Below are positions 9,901-17,607 of a stretch of DNA of 64,000 bases, piece by piece. The stretch spans positions 6,106,501-6,170,500 of the forward strand of contig NZ_CP089391.1 of assembly GCF_027594865.1 (NCBI RefSeq), read 5' to 3'. The notes beneath the pieces were generated by a model, which did not search any database, was not told the origin of the DNA, and saw only the letters and a program-made list of their open reading frames with translations. The first letter of the stretch is position 1, and each line of letters opens with the position of its first letter. A program made the position numbers and the translations under genes. This DNA comes from Bradyrhizobium xenonodulans. GTDB taxonomy: Bacteria > Pseudomonadota > Alphaproteobacteria > Rhizobiales > Xanthobacteraceae.

Positions 9901-10230
9901 GCAGGCGGCGCGGTAGGCCCGGATCACTTCCCACATATCCTCGGGATCGAGACGCGCCGAGAGCGCAGTCGAGCCGACCAGATCGCAAAACATCATGGTG
10001 AGATGACGCCGCTCCGCGTCATGAGGAGGCGCCCGCGATGCGATCAACGCGGCTGGATCGAGGTCGGCGATAGCGCGAAGCATCTTGCGACGATGGCCGA
10101 GCAGGACGCCGATCTTTTCGAAGTCCTGGTCCATCAATTCGGGAAGGACGCCCATGTCGATCCCATTCTGGGCAAAACGCTCTGCGTATTGCCCAAGCCC
10201 CAGCGTATTGAGCCACTCCGCAATCTGCAT
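6907..10230 (-). CDS. SAM domain / class III nucleotide cyclase / AAA ATPase / TPR regulatory protein
   Basis: 1107 residues from the ATG at 10230. Order of parts: SAM-like domain (~1-60, IAEWLNTLGLGQYAERF), class III adenylate/guanylate cyclase domain (~75-230, with MMFCDLVGSTALS holding the first metal Asp and FVGDGILVYFGYP holding the second), an AAA/STAND-type ATPase (Walker A CGEAGIGKSR, Walker B-like LLIICEDMHWAD), then ~450 residues of helical TPR-like repeats. Proteins with this architecture are numerous in Bradyrhizobium. It is cytosolic; the product is probably cAMP or a signalling switch controlled by the TPR part. An upstream start at 10317 adds 29 unrelated-looking residues, so it was not used. 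Confidence 0.9.
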   Translation of the reverse strand: MQIAEWLNTLGLGQYAERFAQNGIDMGVLPELMDQDFEKIGVLLGHRRKMLRAIADLDPAALIASRAPPHDAERRHLTMMFCDLVGSTALSARLDPEDMWEVIRAYRAACASVVAAYDGRIARFVGDGILVYFGYPRAHEDDAERAVRAGLDAISAIGQLRTGTDERVELRIAIATGLVVVGDLISGDASEEHATVGDTPNLAARLQSLAEPGAVVVASSTRRLLGDLFTFRNLGRREVKGIDEPIAVWAVEGATASESRFEAVRAARSIGFVGRKQEIELTLSRQHLAWQGHGQIVLICGEAGIGKSRFVATLCESPALGAHRRVRYQCSPYHTNSALHPFVAQLERAAGIRSHDTPGQKLEKLEAMLALGTQQVAQATPLIAALLSIPTGEHCPPLGLSPAQQRRQTFATLLDQLEGLAREQPLLIICEDMHWADATTLELFDLAVDRIRGLPILVLMTSRPEFEPSWSGLANVSLLRLDRLDRQDTRALVEQVTVGRELPREMMKRIIDKTDGIPLFVEELTKMVLESGLLVEDSGRYRLDSPLPPLAIPATLQDSLMARLDRLAPVKEVAQIGAAIGRDFSYALLRYVAGRDDLTLSAALAQLEEAELLVRRGAPPEANYSFRHALVQEAAYEGLLRSKRQVLHKRIGDALREKFPGVAETEPEVLAHHFTEAGLSEDALEWWRKAGQQALRRSAYSEAIAHLGKAVAIADELPDDSRRMMGRLHLQIAYGRALRGSLGHSAHETVAAWTRARRFAADIDDPVELAPVHSGLFNACLTHGELAPMRELADAIRSAADRRPDSPVAAVVAHWTGGVTSWFGGDYLNARVHLEQALDIYGAEPDPSTFRASALDLPFVIMRFLALVLWPLGGIARARRLAAEAVRASGEQRALSRANALVHRAVFDGLRGGMLQQTETILALGLARDHTMPLYVAAGTYLNGLAKWRAGDRMAGQTEMRRGWTLLHENDCYLCEPFWGMHVAMADAESGQLENGLETLSELIAWTGQSGQHWLDAELHRVYGELLSRHSDESSAENALKRALNIARHQQAKTFELRSALGLARLHRKNGRTGAVSEVLAPVLSEFDVERNLPEVEEAIELLGSEH

Positions 10231-10530
10231 GGGCTCCACCGATCGCGCGGTTGGCGGTTCGCAGAATTTTGGACCACGGCGCGCGGGGACAATATCCCAA
10301 CGCCACCACGATGGCACGTCTTGTTGCTGTGCGACAACTTAGGTTGCTCGGTACCGGCACCGCTTCGAGGCAGCGACATTGCTCGATGCGAAAGACCGCG
10401 CTACTCAAAGTCGTCTGTCCGCGACGCTGGGCGACAACGGTTGCGATGAGCTGTCAGCTATTCGCATTCAGGCTGGCTTGTGCCCACGTCGCGACGCCGA
10501 GCACACGCCTTTCCGTGAGCATAGCCGTCT
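10231..10530. other. Intergenic region without a recognised gene
   Basis: 300 bases between the start of the cyclase gene and the end of the small membrane-protein gene, both on the minus strand. I see no convincing coding frame, RNA or long dyad. It should hold the cyclase promoter, which I could not place. Confidence 0.4.
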
Positions 10531-11046
10531 TCATTCCTTGCCCATCGGCACTTCATGGTTGCGTGCCATCGTTCCCGCCGCGACTTGGAGCGAAGAACCA
10601 ACCACCCAGCAGCCGGCGACAAAACCTATCAGGCCGTTGGGTAGATTTTGATCAAGGACAAGGATGCTGACGGACAGAGTTGCGGCAATGGCCGCGCCGA
10701 ATGTTCCCGCCGCACTCATGATCTCAGCCGGCTCGGAGCCGGACCATTCTTCCGAGATGCTCGATGTCGGCTTCCGTGCGACATTGCCGGACAAATCAAT
10801 TCCGACATAATAGCTGACAGCTCCGTAGAGCATTGTCAGCAGCACAATCCAGCCGCTTTCAAACAGTCCGCCTTTCTGACGCAACAGGGTCGCCCCCACG
10901 TAAAGGCCGCAAGAGGCCCCAACGGCCGCAAGCCCAATTCTTTCAAGGATATGGGCCGACTTGATCAGACTGGAACGGGCGATCCCAAGACTGCCGACGT
11001 GCCTTTTGAGGGAGAATGCGCTGGAAATTGCGCTGCTAATCTTCAT
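10531..11046 (-). CDS. Hypothetical four-TM membrane protein
   Basis: 171 residues. Four hydrophobic stretches are visible: IGLAAVGASCGLYVGATLL, WIVLLTMLYGAVSYYVGIDL, a third around AGTFGAAIAATLSVSILVL, and a fourth around GLIGFVAGCWVVGSSLQVA. A strong AAGGAGG lies a few bases before the ATG at 11046. I do not recognise the family; no catalytic motif is seen. It stands alone on the minus strand with the large cyclase gene next downstream after 300 bases. Confidence 0.65.
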   Translation of the reverse strand: MKISSAISSAFSLKRHVGSLGIARSSLIKSAHILERIGLAAVGASCGLYVGATLLRQKGGLFESGWIVLLTMLYGAVSYYVGIDLSGNVARKPTSSISEEWSGSEPAEIMSAAGTFGAAIAATLSVSILVLDQNLPNGLIGFVAGCWVVGSSLQVAAGTMARNHEVPMGKE

Positions 11047-11230
11047 TGGGGGCCTCCTTCTGAGTAATTGGCAGCCCTACTGGCTGACCCCAAATAGAAT
11101 CTGCCTGGACGAGTTTCTCGATGCCCTCGATTCCAATTTCGAAAAGTCTTGCTGAGTGATGGGGCTGGCTTGCTCGTGAGCAAGACGAGGAGCCCAAAGC
11201 TGCGAGCACGCGGCTGCGCAGGCATTGCAT
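11036..11230 (-). CDS. Doubtful small ORF overlapping the membrane-protein start
   Basis: A 64-codon frame from ATG 11230 to the stop at 11036 overlaps the first 11 bases of the membrane-protein gene. Its second half (ARLFEIGIEGIEKLVQADSI) reads like protein, and such overlap is typical of coupled genes, but its first half is Ser/Arg-rich and no ribosome binding site or known family supports it. A real but short hypothetical gene and a chance frame are both possible. Confidence 0.25.
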   Translation of the reverse strand: MQCLRSRVLAALGSSSCSRASQPHHSARLFEIGIEGIEKLVQADSIWGQPVGLPITQKEAPNED

Positions 11231-11383
11231 CTCACCCGCGTTCGTCAATCAGGTCCGGGTGCGGCAATTTCTTACGGGAGTGGTAGTTCAGAAGAGAGTG
11301 ATGGACTATGAAGCGGTTCACATACCGCTGCTTCCTGTTGCTCCATCCGGTCACGATTTCCGGAGGACACGTGAAGCTCGCAG
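11231..11383. other. Remaining intergenic sequence before the ABC operon end
   Basis: Sequence 3' of the ABC ATPase gene. It has a short plus-strand frame beginning near 11308 that I do not credit. With the doubtful small ORF removed, the gene-free stretch is 11047-11383, and I see no RNA or dyad in it. Confidence 0.4.
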
Positions 11384-13252
11384 TCAGGCCGACCACTCCT
11401 CGCCCCAGACCTGGACGACGTGTCCTGGCGATACTTCGCGATATTGCCGCACGGGCGGCTGGTAATCCGGTGCGCGCACCGGACTTCTAATCTCGTCGTT
11501 GGAGGCTTCGCGGCGAGTGCCGCGGCGCGATGGATCGGGCACCGGCACCGCGGCCATCAGCTTCTTCGTGTAGGGATGCTGCGGATTGCAGAACACGGAC
11601 GCACGCGGCCCGATCTCGACGATCTCGCCGAGATACATCACCGCGACGCGGTGGCTCATGCGCTCGACCACCGCGATGTCGTGGGAGATGAAGAGGTAAG
11701 CGAGGCCCATGCTGGCCTGGAGATCGAGCATCAGGTTCACGACCTGCGCCTTGACCGAGACGTCGAGCGCAGAGACCGCCTCATCCGCAACGATCAGTTT
11801 TGGTCCAAGCGCGAGCGCGCGCGCGATGCAGATGCGCTGGCGCTGGCCGCCGGAGAATTCGTGCGGAAAGCGCGCGGCCATGTCGGCGGTCAGGCCGACA
11901 CGGACCAGCAGATCGGCGACCTTCTCGCGCGCCTGCGCGGCGGTGGCAAGGCCGTTGGCGAGCAGCGGGGCCGCGATCGCCGTTCCCACCGACATGCGCG
12001 GATTGAGGCTCGCGAACGGATCCTGAAACACGATCTGCATCTGCTTGCGGAAGTCGCGCAAGGTGCGGCGGTTCATGGCGAGGACGTCCTGACCGTCGAT
12101 CAGGACAGTCCCGCTGTCCGGCTCCGTCAGCTTGAGAATCGAGCGGCCCGTGGTCGACTTGCCGCATCCGGATTCGCCGACCAGTGCCAGCGTCTCGCCG
12201 GCGCGCAAGGTGAAGGAGATGTTCTCGACCGCATGGACGCGGCCAGAGACCTTGCCGAACAGGCCCGAGCGGATCGGAAAGCGCGTGGTGAGGCCCGCGA
12301 CTTCGAGCAGCGGGCGCTCGGCGACGGAGACCGTATCCGGTGTTTCGGTCGGCTCGTCCGAAGTGCCCGTCACCTTGTCCACGATCGGAAAGCGCATCGG
12401 CCGCGCACGACCGTCCATCGAGCCGAGGCGCGGCACCGCCGCGAGCAGCGCCCTTGTATAGGGATGCGAGGGCTCCGCGAAGATGCGCGCGGTGGCGTCC
12501 GTCTCCACGGCCTGCCCGCCATACATCACCACGGTGCGGTCGGCGATCTCGGCAACCACGCCCATGTCGTGGGTGATGAAGAGGATCGACATCCCCTCCT
12601 CCTCCTGGAGCTCTTTCAAGAGCTCCAGGATTTGCGCCTGGATGGTGACGTCGAGCGCGGTGGTCGGTTCGTCCGCGATCAGGAGCTTCGGCTTGCAGGC
12701 GAGCGCCATCGCGATCATCACACGCTGGCGCATGCCGCCGGAGAAGCGATGCGGATGCTCGTGGAAGCGGGATTTCGCCGCGGGAATGCGCACGCGATCG
12801 AGCAGGCGGACGGTCTCGGCCTCGGCCGCCGCGCGCGACAGGCCACGATGCTGGATCAGCGCTTCCGCGATCTGGAAGCCGATGGTGAGCACCGGATTGA
12901 GGCTCGTCATCGGCTCCTGGAAGATCATGGCGACGTCGTTGCCGCGGATGTCCTTCATGCTGCTCTCGGGCAGCGCCGTCAGATCGCGCCCGGCCAGCAT
13001 GACGCGGCCCTCGACGCGGCCGATCTCCTGCGGGATCAGCCGCATGATCGAGAGCGCAGTGACGCTCTTGCCCGAACCGGATTCGCCGACGATCGCGACG
13101 GTTTCACGCGGCGCGACGTCGAAGGAGACGTTGCGGACGACAGGAATCCATTGCCGCTCGAGCATGAAGGAGGTGGTGAGGCCGGAGACCGACAGCACCG
13201 GGGCCTGCGTGTCGGCAACGACTGGGTTAGATGCATGTGCGCCTTTGCTCAT
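11384..13252 (-). CDS. Peptide/opine-type ABC transporter ATP-binding protein, fused DppD-DppF
   Basis: 622 residues holding two complete ABC ATPase domains in tandem. Each has a Walker A (GESGSGKS near residue 50 and GESGCGKS in the second half), the signature FSGGMRQR or FSGGQRQR, and a Walker B (LLIADEPTTALD and LIVADEAVSALD). The oligopeptide-transporter C-terminal signature HPYTRALLAAVP / HPYTKKLMAAVP follows each domain. This fused form replaces separate DppD and DppF and energises the importer whose permeases and binding protein lie upstream in the same operon. The ATG at 13252 fits the family; a longer frame into the intergenic repeat does not. Confidence 0.93.
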   Translation of the reverse strand: MSKGAHASNPVVADTQAPVLSVSGLTTSFMLERQWIPVVRNVSFDVAPRETVAIVGESGSGKSVTALSIMRLIPQEIGRVEGRVMLAGRDLTALPESSMKDIRGNDVAMIFQEPMTSLNPVLTIGFQIAEALIQHRGLSRAAAEAETVRLLDRVRIPAAKSRFHEHPHRFSGGMRQRVMIAMALACKPKLLIADEPTTALDVTIQAQILELLKELQEEEGMSILFITHDMGVVAEIADRTVVMYGGQAVETDATARIFAEPSHPYTRALLAAVPRLGSMDGRARPMRFPIVDKVTGTSDEPTETPDTVSVAERPLLEVAGLTTRFPIRSGLFGKVSGRVHAVENISFTLRAGETLALVGESGCGKSTTGRSILKLTEPDSGTVLIDGQDVLAMNRRTLRDFRKQMQIVFQDPFASLNPRMSVGTAIAAPLLANGLATAAQAREKVADLLVRVGLTADMAARFPHEFSGGQRQRICIARALALGPKLIVADEAVSALDVSVKAQVVNLMLDLQASMGLAYLFISHDIAVVERMSHRVAVMYLGEIVEIGPRASVFCNPQHPYTKKLMAAVPVPDPSRRGTRREASNDEIRSPVRAPDYQPPVRQYREVSPGHVVQVWGEEWSA

Positions 13253-13287
13253 GCGTAGACCCCGAGGCCAGCCACGGAAAAGCTGCG

Positions 13288-13407
13288 CTCCCTCCCCCGC
13301 TTGCGGGGGAGGGTTGGGGAGAGGGTGCATCCACTAGCGAGATCCCCCAAGAGGAGAGAGCCCTCACCCGCGCCTTTGGCGCAACCTCTCCCGCAAGCGG
13401 GAGAGGT
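13288..13407. repeat. Intergenic repeat with G/C-rich dyads
   Basis: The left part CTCCCCCGCTTGCGGGGGAG (within 13288-13312) and the right part CTCTCCCGCAAGCGGGAGAG (within 13385-13406) are each self-complementary. This type of paired dyad is common between genes in Bradyrhizobium. It separates the ATPase gene from the rest of the ABC operon and may influence transcript stability. Confidence 0.7.
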
Positions 13408-13447
13408 AAGAGGAGCCCGGAGCTGCGCTGATGTTCCCATCATCACC

Positions 13448-14374
13448 TCAGTAACCACGGCTACGATCGACGCGTCCCGGCAGCTCTTCGCCGCGCCGGT
13501 GGCGTGCGATCACGTCGAGCACGAAGTCGACGGCCGTGTCCGGCGTCGTCATGCTGGCATTGTGCGGCGTCAGCAGGATGCGCGGATGGCTCCAGAACGG
13601 ATGTCCCGCGGGCAGCGGCTCGGGATCTGTGACGTCGAGCACCGCACCCGACAACGCACCGCTGTCGAGTGCGGCGAGAAAATCGGCTTCGACCAGATGC
13701 GGGCCGCGGCCGACATTGACGAGCGAAGCCCCGCGCGGCAGGCGCGCGAACAGATCGGCATTGAGGATGCCGCGGGTCTCATCGGTCAGCGGCAGCAGGC
13801 AGACGAGGATGTCGGCCTTCGCGAGAAATTCCGGCAGCGCCTCCGCACCGGCGTAGCAGGTGACGCCCGCGATCTCGCGCGGCGAGCGGTTCCAGCCGAG
13901 CAGCGGGAAGTCGAATGACCTGAGGCGTTCGAGCACGGCCTGGCCGAGCTGGCCGAGCCCCATCACGCCGACACGCCGACGCTTGGCCGGCGTGATCCGG
14001 ATCTCGCGCCAGACCTGCTCCTTCTGCTGATTGATGAAGTGCAGGAGGTCGCGATGCAGGGCGAGCACGGCCATGGTGACGTATTCCACCATGGTCTCGG
14101 CAATGCCGGGCTCCAGCATGCGCACCAGCGGAATATGTGCCGGAACTTTCGTGGCGTCGAACTGGTCGACGCCGGCGCCGACCGAGAAGACCAGCCCGAG
14201 GTTAGGGAACGTCGTCGCGATGTCGTCCGGCGGCACCCACGCCACGAGATAACGCACCTCGGCGGGATCGCCGATGTCGGGCCAGAGCCGGAACGGGACG
14301 TCGGGCGCGCGCTCCGCGAAGAAGCGCGCCCATTCGGCGCCACGCACCATGTTGGCCTTGTAGAGAACCGTCAT
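13448..14374 (-). CDS. ghrA: Glyoxylate/hydroxypyruvate reductase A-type 2-hydroxyacid dehydrogenase
   Basis: 308 residues, close to E. coli GhrA (312). The NAD(P)-binding motif GVMGLGQLGQAVLERL, the substrate-site segment LVNVGRGPHLVEADFLAALD and the catalytic His region PRILLTPHNASMT identify the GhrA branch of D-isomer 2-hydroxyacid dehydrogenases. It reduces 2-oxo acids such as glyoxylate or hydroxypyruvate with NADPH in the cytosol. It starts 8 bases after the stop of the FAD oxidoreductase in an ABC-importer operon, so its physiological substrate may be the 2-oxo acid made by that oxidase. The exact substrate is inference. Confidence 0.88.
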   Translation of the reverse strand: MTVLYKANMVRGAEWARFFAERAPDVPFRLWPDIGDPAEVRYLVAWVPPDDIATTFPNLGLVFSVGAGVDQFDATKVPAHIPLVRMLEPGIAETMVEYVTMAVLALHRDLLHFINQQKEQVWREIRITPAKRRRVGVMGLGQLGQAVLERLRSFDFPLLGWNRSPREIAGVTCYAGAEALPEFLAKADILVCLLPLTDETRGILNADLFARLPRGASLVNVGRGPHLVEADFLAALDSGALSGAVLDVTDPEPLPAGHPFWSHPRILLTPHNASMTTPDTAVDFVLDVIARHRRGEELPGRVDRSRGY

Positions 14375-14382
14375 GCGGCCCC

Positions 14383-15711
14383 TCAGAACGGGCTGACCGG
14401 CGCGAGCCGCCGGCCGTCGATCATGCGCTTGTGGCTGTAGGCCGCGGGATCGACCAGCGGCGTCGCGCCGGTGACAATGTCGGCGGCAAGCTTGCCGGCC
14501 GCGGGGCCGATGCCGAAGCCGTGGCCGGAGAAGCCGGTCGCGAGGAAGAAGCCCGGCAGGGCGTCCACCGGCGAGATCACCGGGATCGTGTCCGGCGTGC
14601 AATCGATCGTGCCGCCCCAGGCTTCGGCGATTTCGATGTCCTTCAATTCCGGGTTCGCCTTGATCAGCGAGGCCAGCGCCGCATTGACCAGCGACATGTC
14701 GGGCTCGGGATCGCGCACACGCTCGGTCTCGAACGGCGACGGCTTGTCGAAACTCCAGCTCGTGCCGCGCACGATCTGGTCGAAGAACGACTTGCCGAAC
14801 GAGAGTTTCAGTCCGTTCTTGCGATGCAGATAGGTCGGCCAGAAGGTGCGCGCGTAGCGAAACAGATCGGGCGACAGCTCGACCGTGCCGCGGTTGCGCA
14901 GCGCCAGCGTGAAGCCGCCGTCGAGACGGCGGCGGATGCAGTAGAGATCGGTGCCGAGCGCGCCCGAGGTGATCTCCGGTGCCGGCGTGGTCCGGCATGC
15001 GGTGGCGTTGACGAGGCCGATCGACAGCTCGATGCCGTGGCGGCGGCAGAACAGCGACGACCACGCGCCGCCCGACAGCAGCACGGCTTGCGTGCGAATG
15101 GTGCCCCTCTCGGTGACGACGGCGCTGACCTTTCCGCCTGTCGTCTCCAGCCCGCGCGCGGCACAGCCCTGATGGATGGTGACGCCGTGCTTTCGCGCGG
15201 CAGTCGCGAGCGCGGGCACGGCCATCGACGGCTCGGCACGGCCGTCGCTCGGCGTGTACAGGCCGCCGACCCATGTGTCGGTATTCCCGGGCATGCGCGC
15301 GGCGACCTCGGCCGGGGTCAGCACCGTCGAGTGGACCTGCATCTCGCGCGCGACCGCGGCCCAGCGCTCCCAGCTTGCGAGCTCGTCCTTGCTCTTGGTC
15401 AGGAACAGCACGCCGGTGCGGCGGAAGCCGGCATCGACGCCGGCGTCGTTCTGCATGTCCTCCCACAGAAGCAGCGCCTCGCGGGCGAGCGGAATTTCCT
15501 CGCGCGCGCGGCCCTGCTGGCGGCACCAGCCCCAATTGCGGCTCGACTGCTCGCCGCCGACATGGCCCTTCTCGACCAGCGCGACGGAAAGGCCCTTCTT
15601 TGCGAGATGATAGGCCGCGGACACGCCGATGACGCCGCCGCCGATGACGACGACATCCGCCTGTGCCGGCAGGCGTTCGTCGCTGTTTATACGGTTGAGC
15701 GGCGGGGACAT
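14383..15711 (-). CDS. FAD-dependent oxidoreductase, DAO (glycine/D-amino-acid oxidase) family
   Basis: 442 residues. The N-terminal dinucleotide fold VVVIGGGVIGVSAAYHL is followed by the E-K segment for the ribose and by SSRNWGWCRQQGR, a block I associate with rhizobial DAO proteins near peptide ABC transporters. The C-terminus carries the second FAD contact GFSGHGFGIGPAAGKLAADI. It should oxidise a C-N bond of an amino acid, N-methyl amino acid or opine-like compound. The ATG at 15711 has GGAG six bases upstream. It sits between the permease genes and the reductase gene in one operon; the substrate is unknown. Confidence 0.88.
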   Translation of the reverse strand: MSPPLNRINSDERLPAQADVVVIGGGVIGVSAAYHLAKKGLSVALVEKGHVGGEQSSRNWGWCRQQGRAREEIPLAREALLLWEDMQNDAGVDAGFRRTGVLFLTKSKDELASWERWAAVAREMQVHSTVLTPAEVAARMPGNTDTWVGGLYTPSDGRAEPSMAVPALATAARKHGVTIHQGCAARGLETTGGKVSAVVTERGTIRTQAVLLSGGAWSSLFCRRHGIELSIGLVNATACRTTPAPEITSGALGTDLYCIRRRLDGGFTLALRNRGTVELSPDLFRYARTFWPTYLHRKNGLKLSFGKSFFDQIVRGTSWSFDKPSPFETERVRDPEPDMSLVNAALASLIKANPELKDIEIAEAWGGTIDCTPDTIPVISPVDALPGFFLATGFSGHGFGIGPAAGKLAADIVTGATPLVDPAAYSHKRMIDGRRLAPVSPF

Positions 15712-15751
15712 GATGCACTCCTGCACTTCAGTTCGATCGAATTCTTGCTCG

Positions 15752-16627
15752 TCATGAGATGTTCATTCGCGGGTCGAGCGCATCGCGCAGGCCGTCGCCG
15801 AGGAAGTTGAAGCTGGTCACGGCAAGCGTGATGACGAGGCCCGGCGCGATGGCGAGCCAGGGCGCGCTGGTGAGATAGATCTGCGCGTTGTTGAGCATGT
15901 TGCCCAAACTCGCGGCCGGCGGCTGGATGCCGTAGCCGAGATAGCTGAGATAGGATTCCAGCAGGATCGCCTTGGCGACGTTCAGCGTCGCCGCCACCAC
16001 GATCGGCGCGACCGCATTGGGCACGAGCTCGCGGAACATGATCCGCAGGTTCGACGAGCCGAAGGCGAGTGCCGCAACGGCGAACTCGCGTTCCCGCAGC
16101 GAGCGCACCTGGGCCTCGACGACGCGGGCCACCCACATCCAGGCGGTCGCCGCGATCAGCACGGTGGTGGTGAAGAGGCCCGGCTCGGTGAGGGCCGCGA
16201 GCGTGAGCAGCAGAAAGATGGTCGGGAAGCACAGCACGGCATCGACGAACCGCATCAGGACCGCGCCGATCACGCCGCCATAGAAGCCGGCGAAGGCGCC
16301 GACGGCGATGCCGACCGCCGTCGCGAGCACCATCGCGACGATGCCGATCGACAGCGAGACGCGTCCGCCCATCATCAGACGCGCCAGCACGTCGCGGCCG
16401 AGCTCGTCGGTGCCGAGGATATGCGCGCCCGACAGCGGCGGCGCGAACCGCTTCATGATGTCGATATAGGTGTCGTCGTACGGCAGCAGATAAGGACCGA
16501 ACACCGAGCCGAGGACGAGCACCAGAATGATCACGGCGCCCGCGAGTGCGAGGCGATGCCGGCGGAAGCGCCGCCAGGCGGCCTGGCCGGGCGCGAGCTG
16601 AACGGAGGAGAGGGTCGCAGCCGTCAT
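15752..16627 (-). CDS. Peptide/opine-type ABC transporter permease (DppC-like)
   Basis: 291 residues with an N-terminal helix (LALAGAVIILVLVLGSVFGPYLL), the DppC-family block HILGTDELGRDVLARLMMGGRVSL as two runs, and about five more membrane helices. The EAA-type loop is seen at AALAFGSSNLRIMFRELVPN. It forms the inner-membrane channel with the DppB-like partner encoded 2 bases upstream. The ATG at 16627 was chosen because the family normally starts shortly before the first helix; a frame running further upstream only reads the other permease out of phase. Confidence 0.92.
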   Translation of the reverse strand: MTAATLSSVQLAPGQAAWRRFRRHRLALAGAVIILVLVLGSVFGPYLLPYDDTYIDIMKRFAPPLSGAHILGTDELGRDVLARLMMGGRVSLSIGIVAMVLATAVGIAVGAFAGFYGGVIGAVLMRFVDAVLCFPTIFLLLTLAALTEPGLFTTTVLIAATAWMWVARVVEAQVRSLREREFAVAALAFGSSNLRIMFRELVPNAVAPIVVAATLNVAKAILLESYLSYLGYGIQPPAASLGNMLNNAQIYLTSAPWLAIAPGLVITLAVTSFNFLGDGLRDALDPRMNIS

Positions 16628-16629
16628 TC

Positions 16630-17580
16630 CTAGCCCACCCGGATGCGTGGATCGACGACGGCATAGAGCATGTCGGCGAGCAGCGAGCCGATCAGCACCA
16701 TGGTTGCCGAGAACATCAGGATGCCCATCACCACGGGATAGTCGCGGTAGCCGATGGAATCCAGGAACAACCGGCCCATGCCGGGCCAGGTGAACACGGT
16801 CTCGGCGACCAGCGCGCCGCCGAGCAGCGTCGGCAACTGGAGGCCGGCCACCGTGATCATCGGCAAGAGCGCATTGCGAAGCGCGTGCACGGTGAGGATG
16901 CGCCATTCCAGCATGCCCTTGGCGCGCGCGGTGCGGATGTAGTCCTGGTTGATCACCTCCAGCATGGAGGAGCGCATGAAGCGGCCCCACATCGCGGTCT
17001 CGACCAGCGCCAGCACCAGCGCCGGCGCGATCAGGTGATGCAGCAGGTCGAGGAAGGAGCCGTCGCCGACGGTCTGCCGGTTGCCGGCCGGCAGCCAGCC
17101 GAGTTTTACCGAGAACACGTAGATGGTGACGAGGCCGAACCAGAAGGTCGGGATCGACAGCGCGATCATGGCGCCGACGGTGGCGAGCGTGTCGAACAGC
17201 GAATAGCGGCGCAGCGCGCCAAGTACGCCGATCCAGCAGCCGAGCAGCACCGCGATGATGGTCGCCGTCGCCATCAGCTCGAGCGTCGCACCGAGATGCG
17301 AAGTGATCACCGACAGCACCGCCTCGCCGTCGCGATACGACTTGCCCCAGTCGCCTTTGAGCATGCGGCCGAACCAGTCGAGATACTGGATCGGCAGCGG
17401 GCGATCGAGGCCGAGCTGTTTGGTGACGCGGTCGAGATCCTCCTGCGTCATCTGCGCGGAGGCCGCGAACTGCGACAGTGGACCACCGGGCGCCAGATGC
17501 AGGATGGCAAAGCCGATCGCGGAGACGATCACCAGCAGCATGATCGCCTGCGCCAGGCGATTGGCGACGTAACGGGCCAT
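16630..17580 (-). CDS. Peptide/opine-type ABC transporter permease (DppB-like)
   Basis: 316 residues starting MARYVANRLAQAIMLLVIVS, the usual first helix of DppB-type permeases, followed by the periplasmic loop with LGLDRPLPIQYLDWFGRMLK and five further helices. The EAA-type loop appears as YIRTARAKGMLEWRILTVHA. It pairs with the DppC-like protein (2-base gap). The binding-protein gene ends 27 bases upstream. All features are those expected of the family. Confidence 0.92.
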   Translation of the reverse strand: MARYVANRLAQAIMLLVIVSAIGFAILHLAPGGPLSQFAASAQMTQEDLDRVTKQLGLDRPLPIQYLDWFGRMLKGDWGKSYRDGEAVLSVITSHLGATLELMATATIIAVLLGCWIGVLGALRRYSLFDTLATVGAMIALSIPTFWFGLVTIYVFSVKLGWLPAGNRQTVGDGSFLDLLHHLIAPALVLALVETAMWGRFMRSSMLEVINQDYIRTARAKGMLEWRILTVHALRNALLPMITVAGLQLPTLLGGALVAETVFTWPGMGRLFLDSIGYRDYPVVMGILMFSATMVLIGSLLADMLYAVVDPRIRVG

Positions 17581-17607
17581 CTCAGATGATCTCGCGGGCG
17601 AGAGGCA

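Noticed and set aside
7522..10449. Very long open frame (~975 codons) on the plus strand opposite the cyclase gene
   Set aside because: It is the GC-rich antisense shadow of the cyclase gene; composition is Arg/Gly/His-rich and no domain is recognisable.
11308..11490. 60-codon plus-strand frame near the ABC operon end
   Set aside because: No ribosome binding site, family or composition support; overlaps the end of the ATPase gene on the other strand.
13448..15718. Single long minus-strand frame spanning reductase and FAD oxidoreductase
   Set aside because: Only its second half (GhrA) is real; the first half reads the FAD oxidoreductase gene out of frame. Not a fusion.
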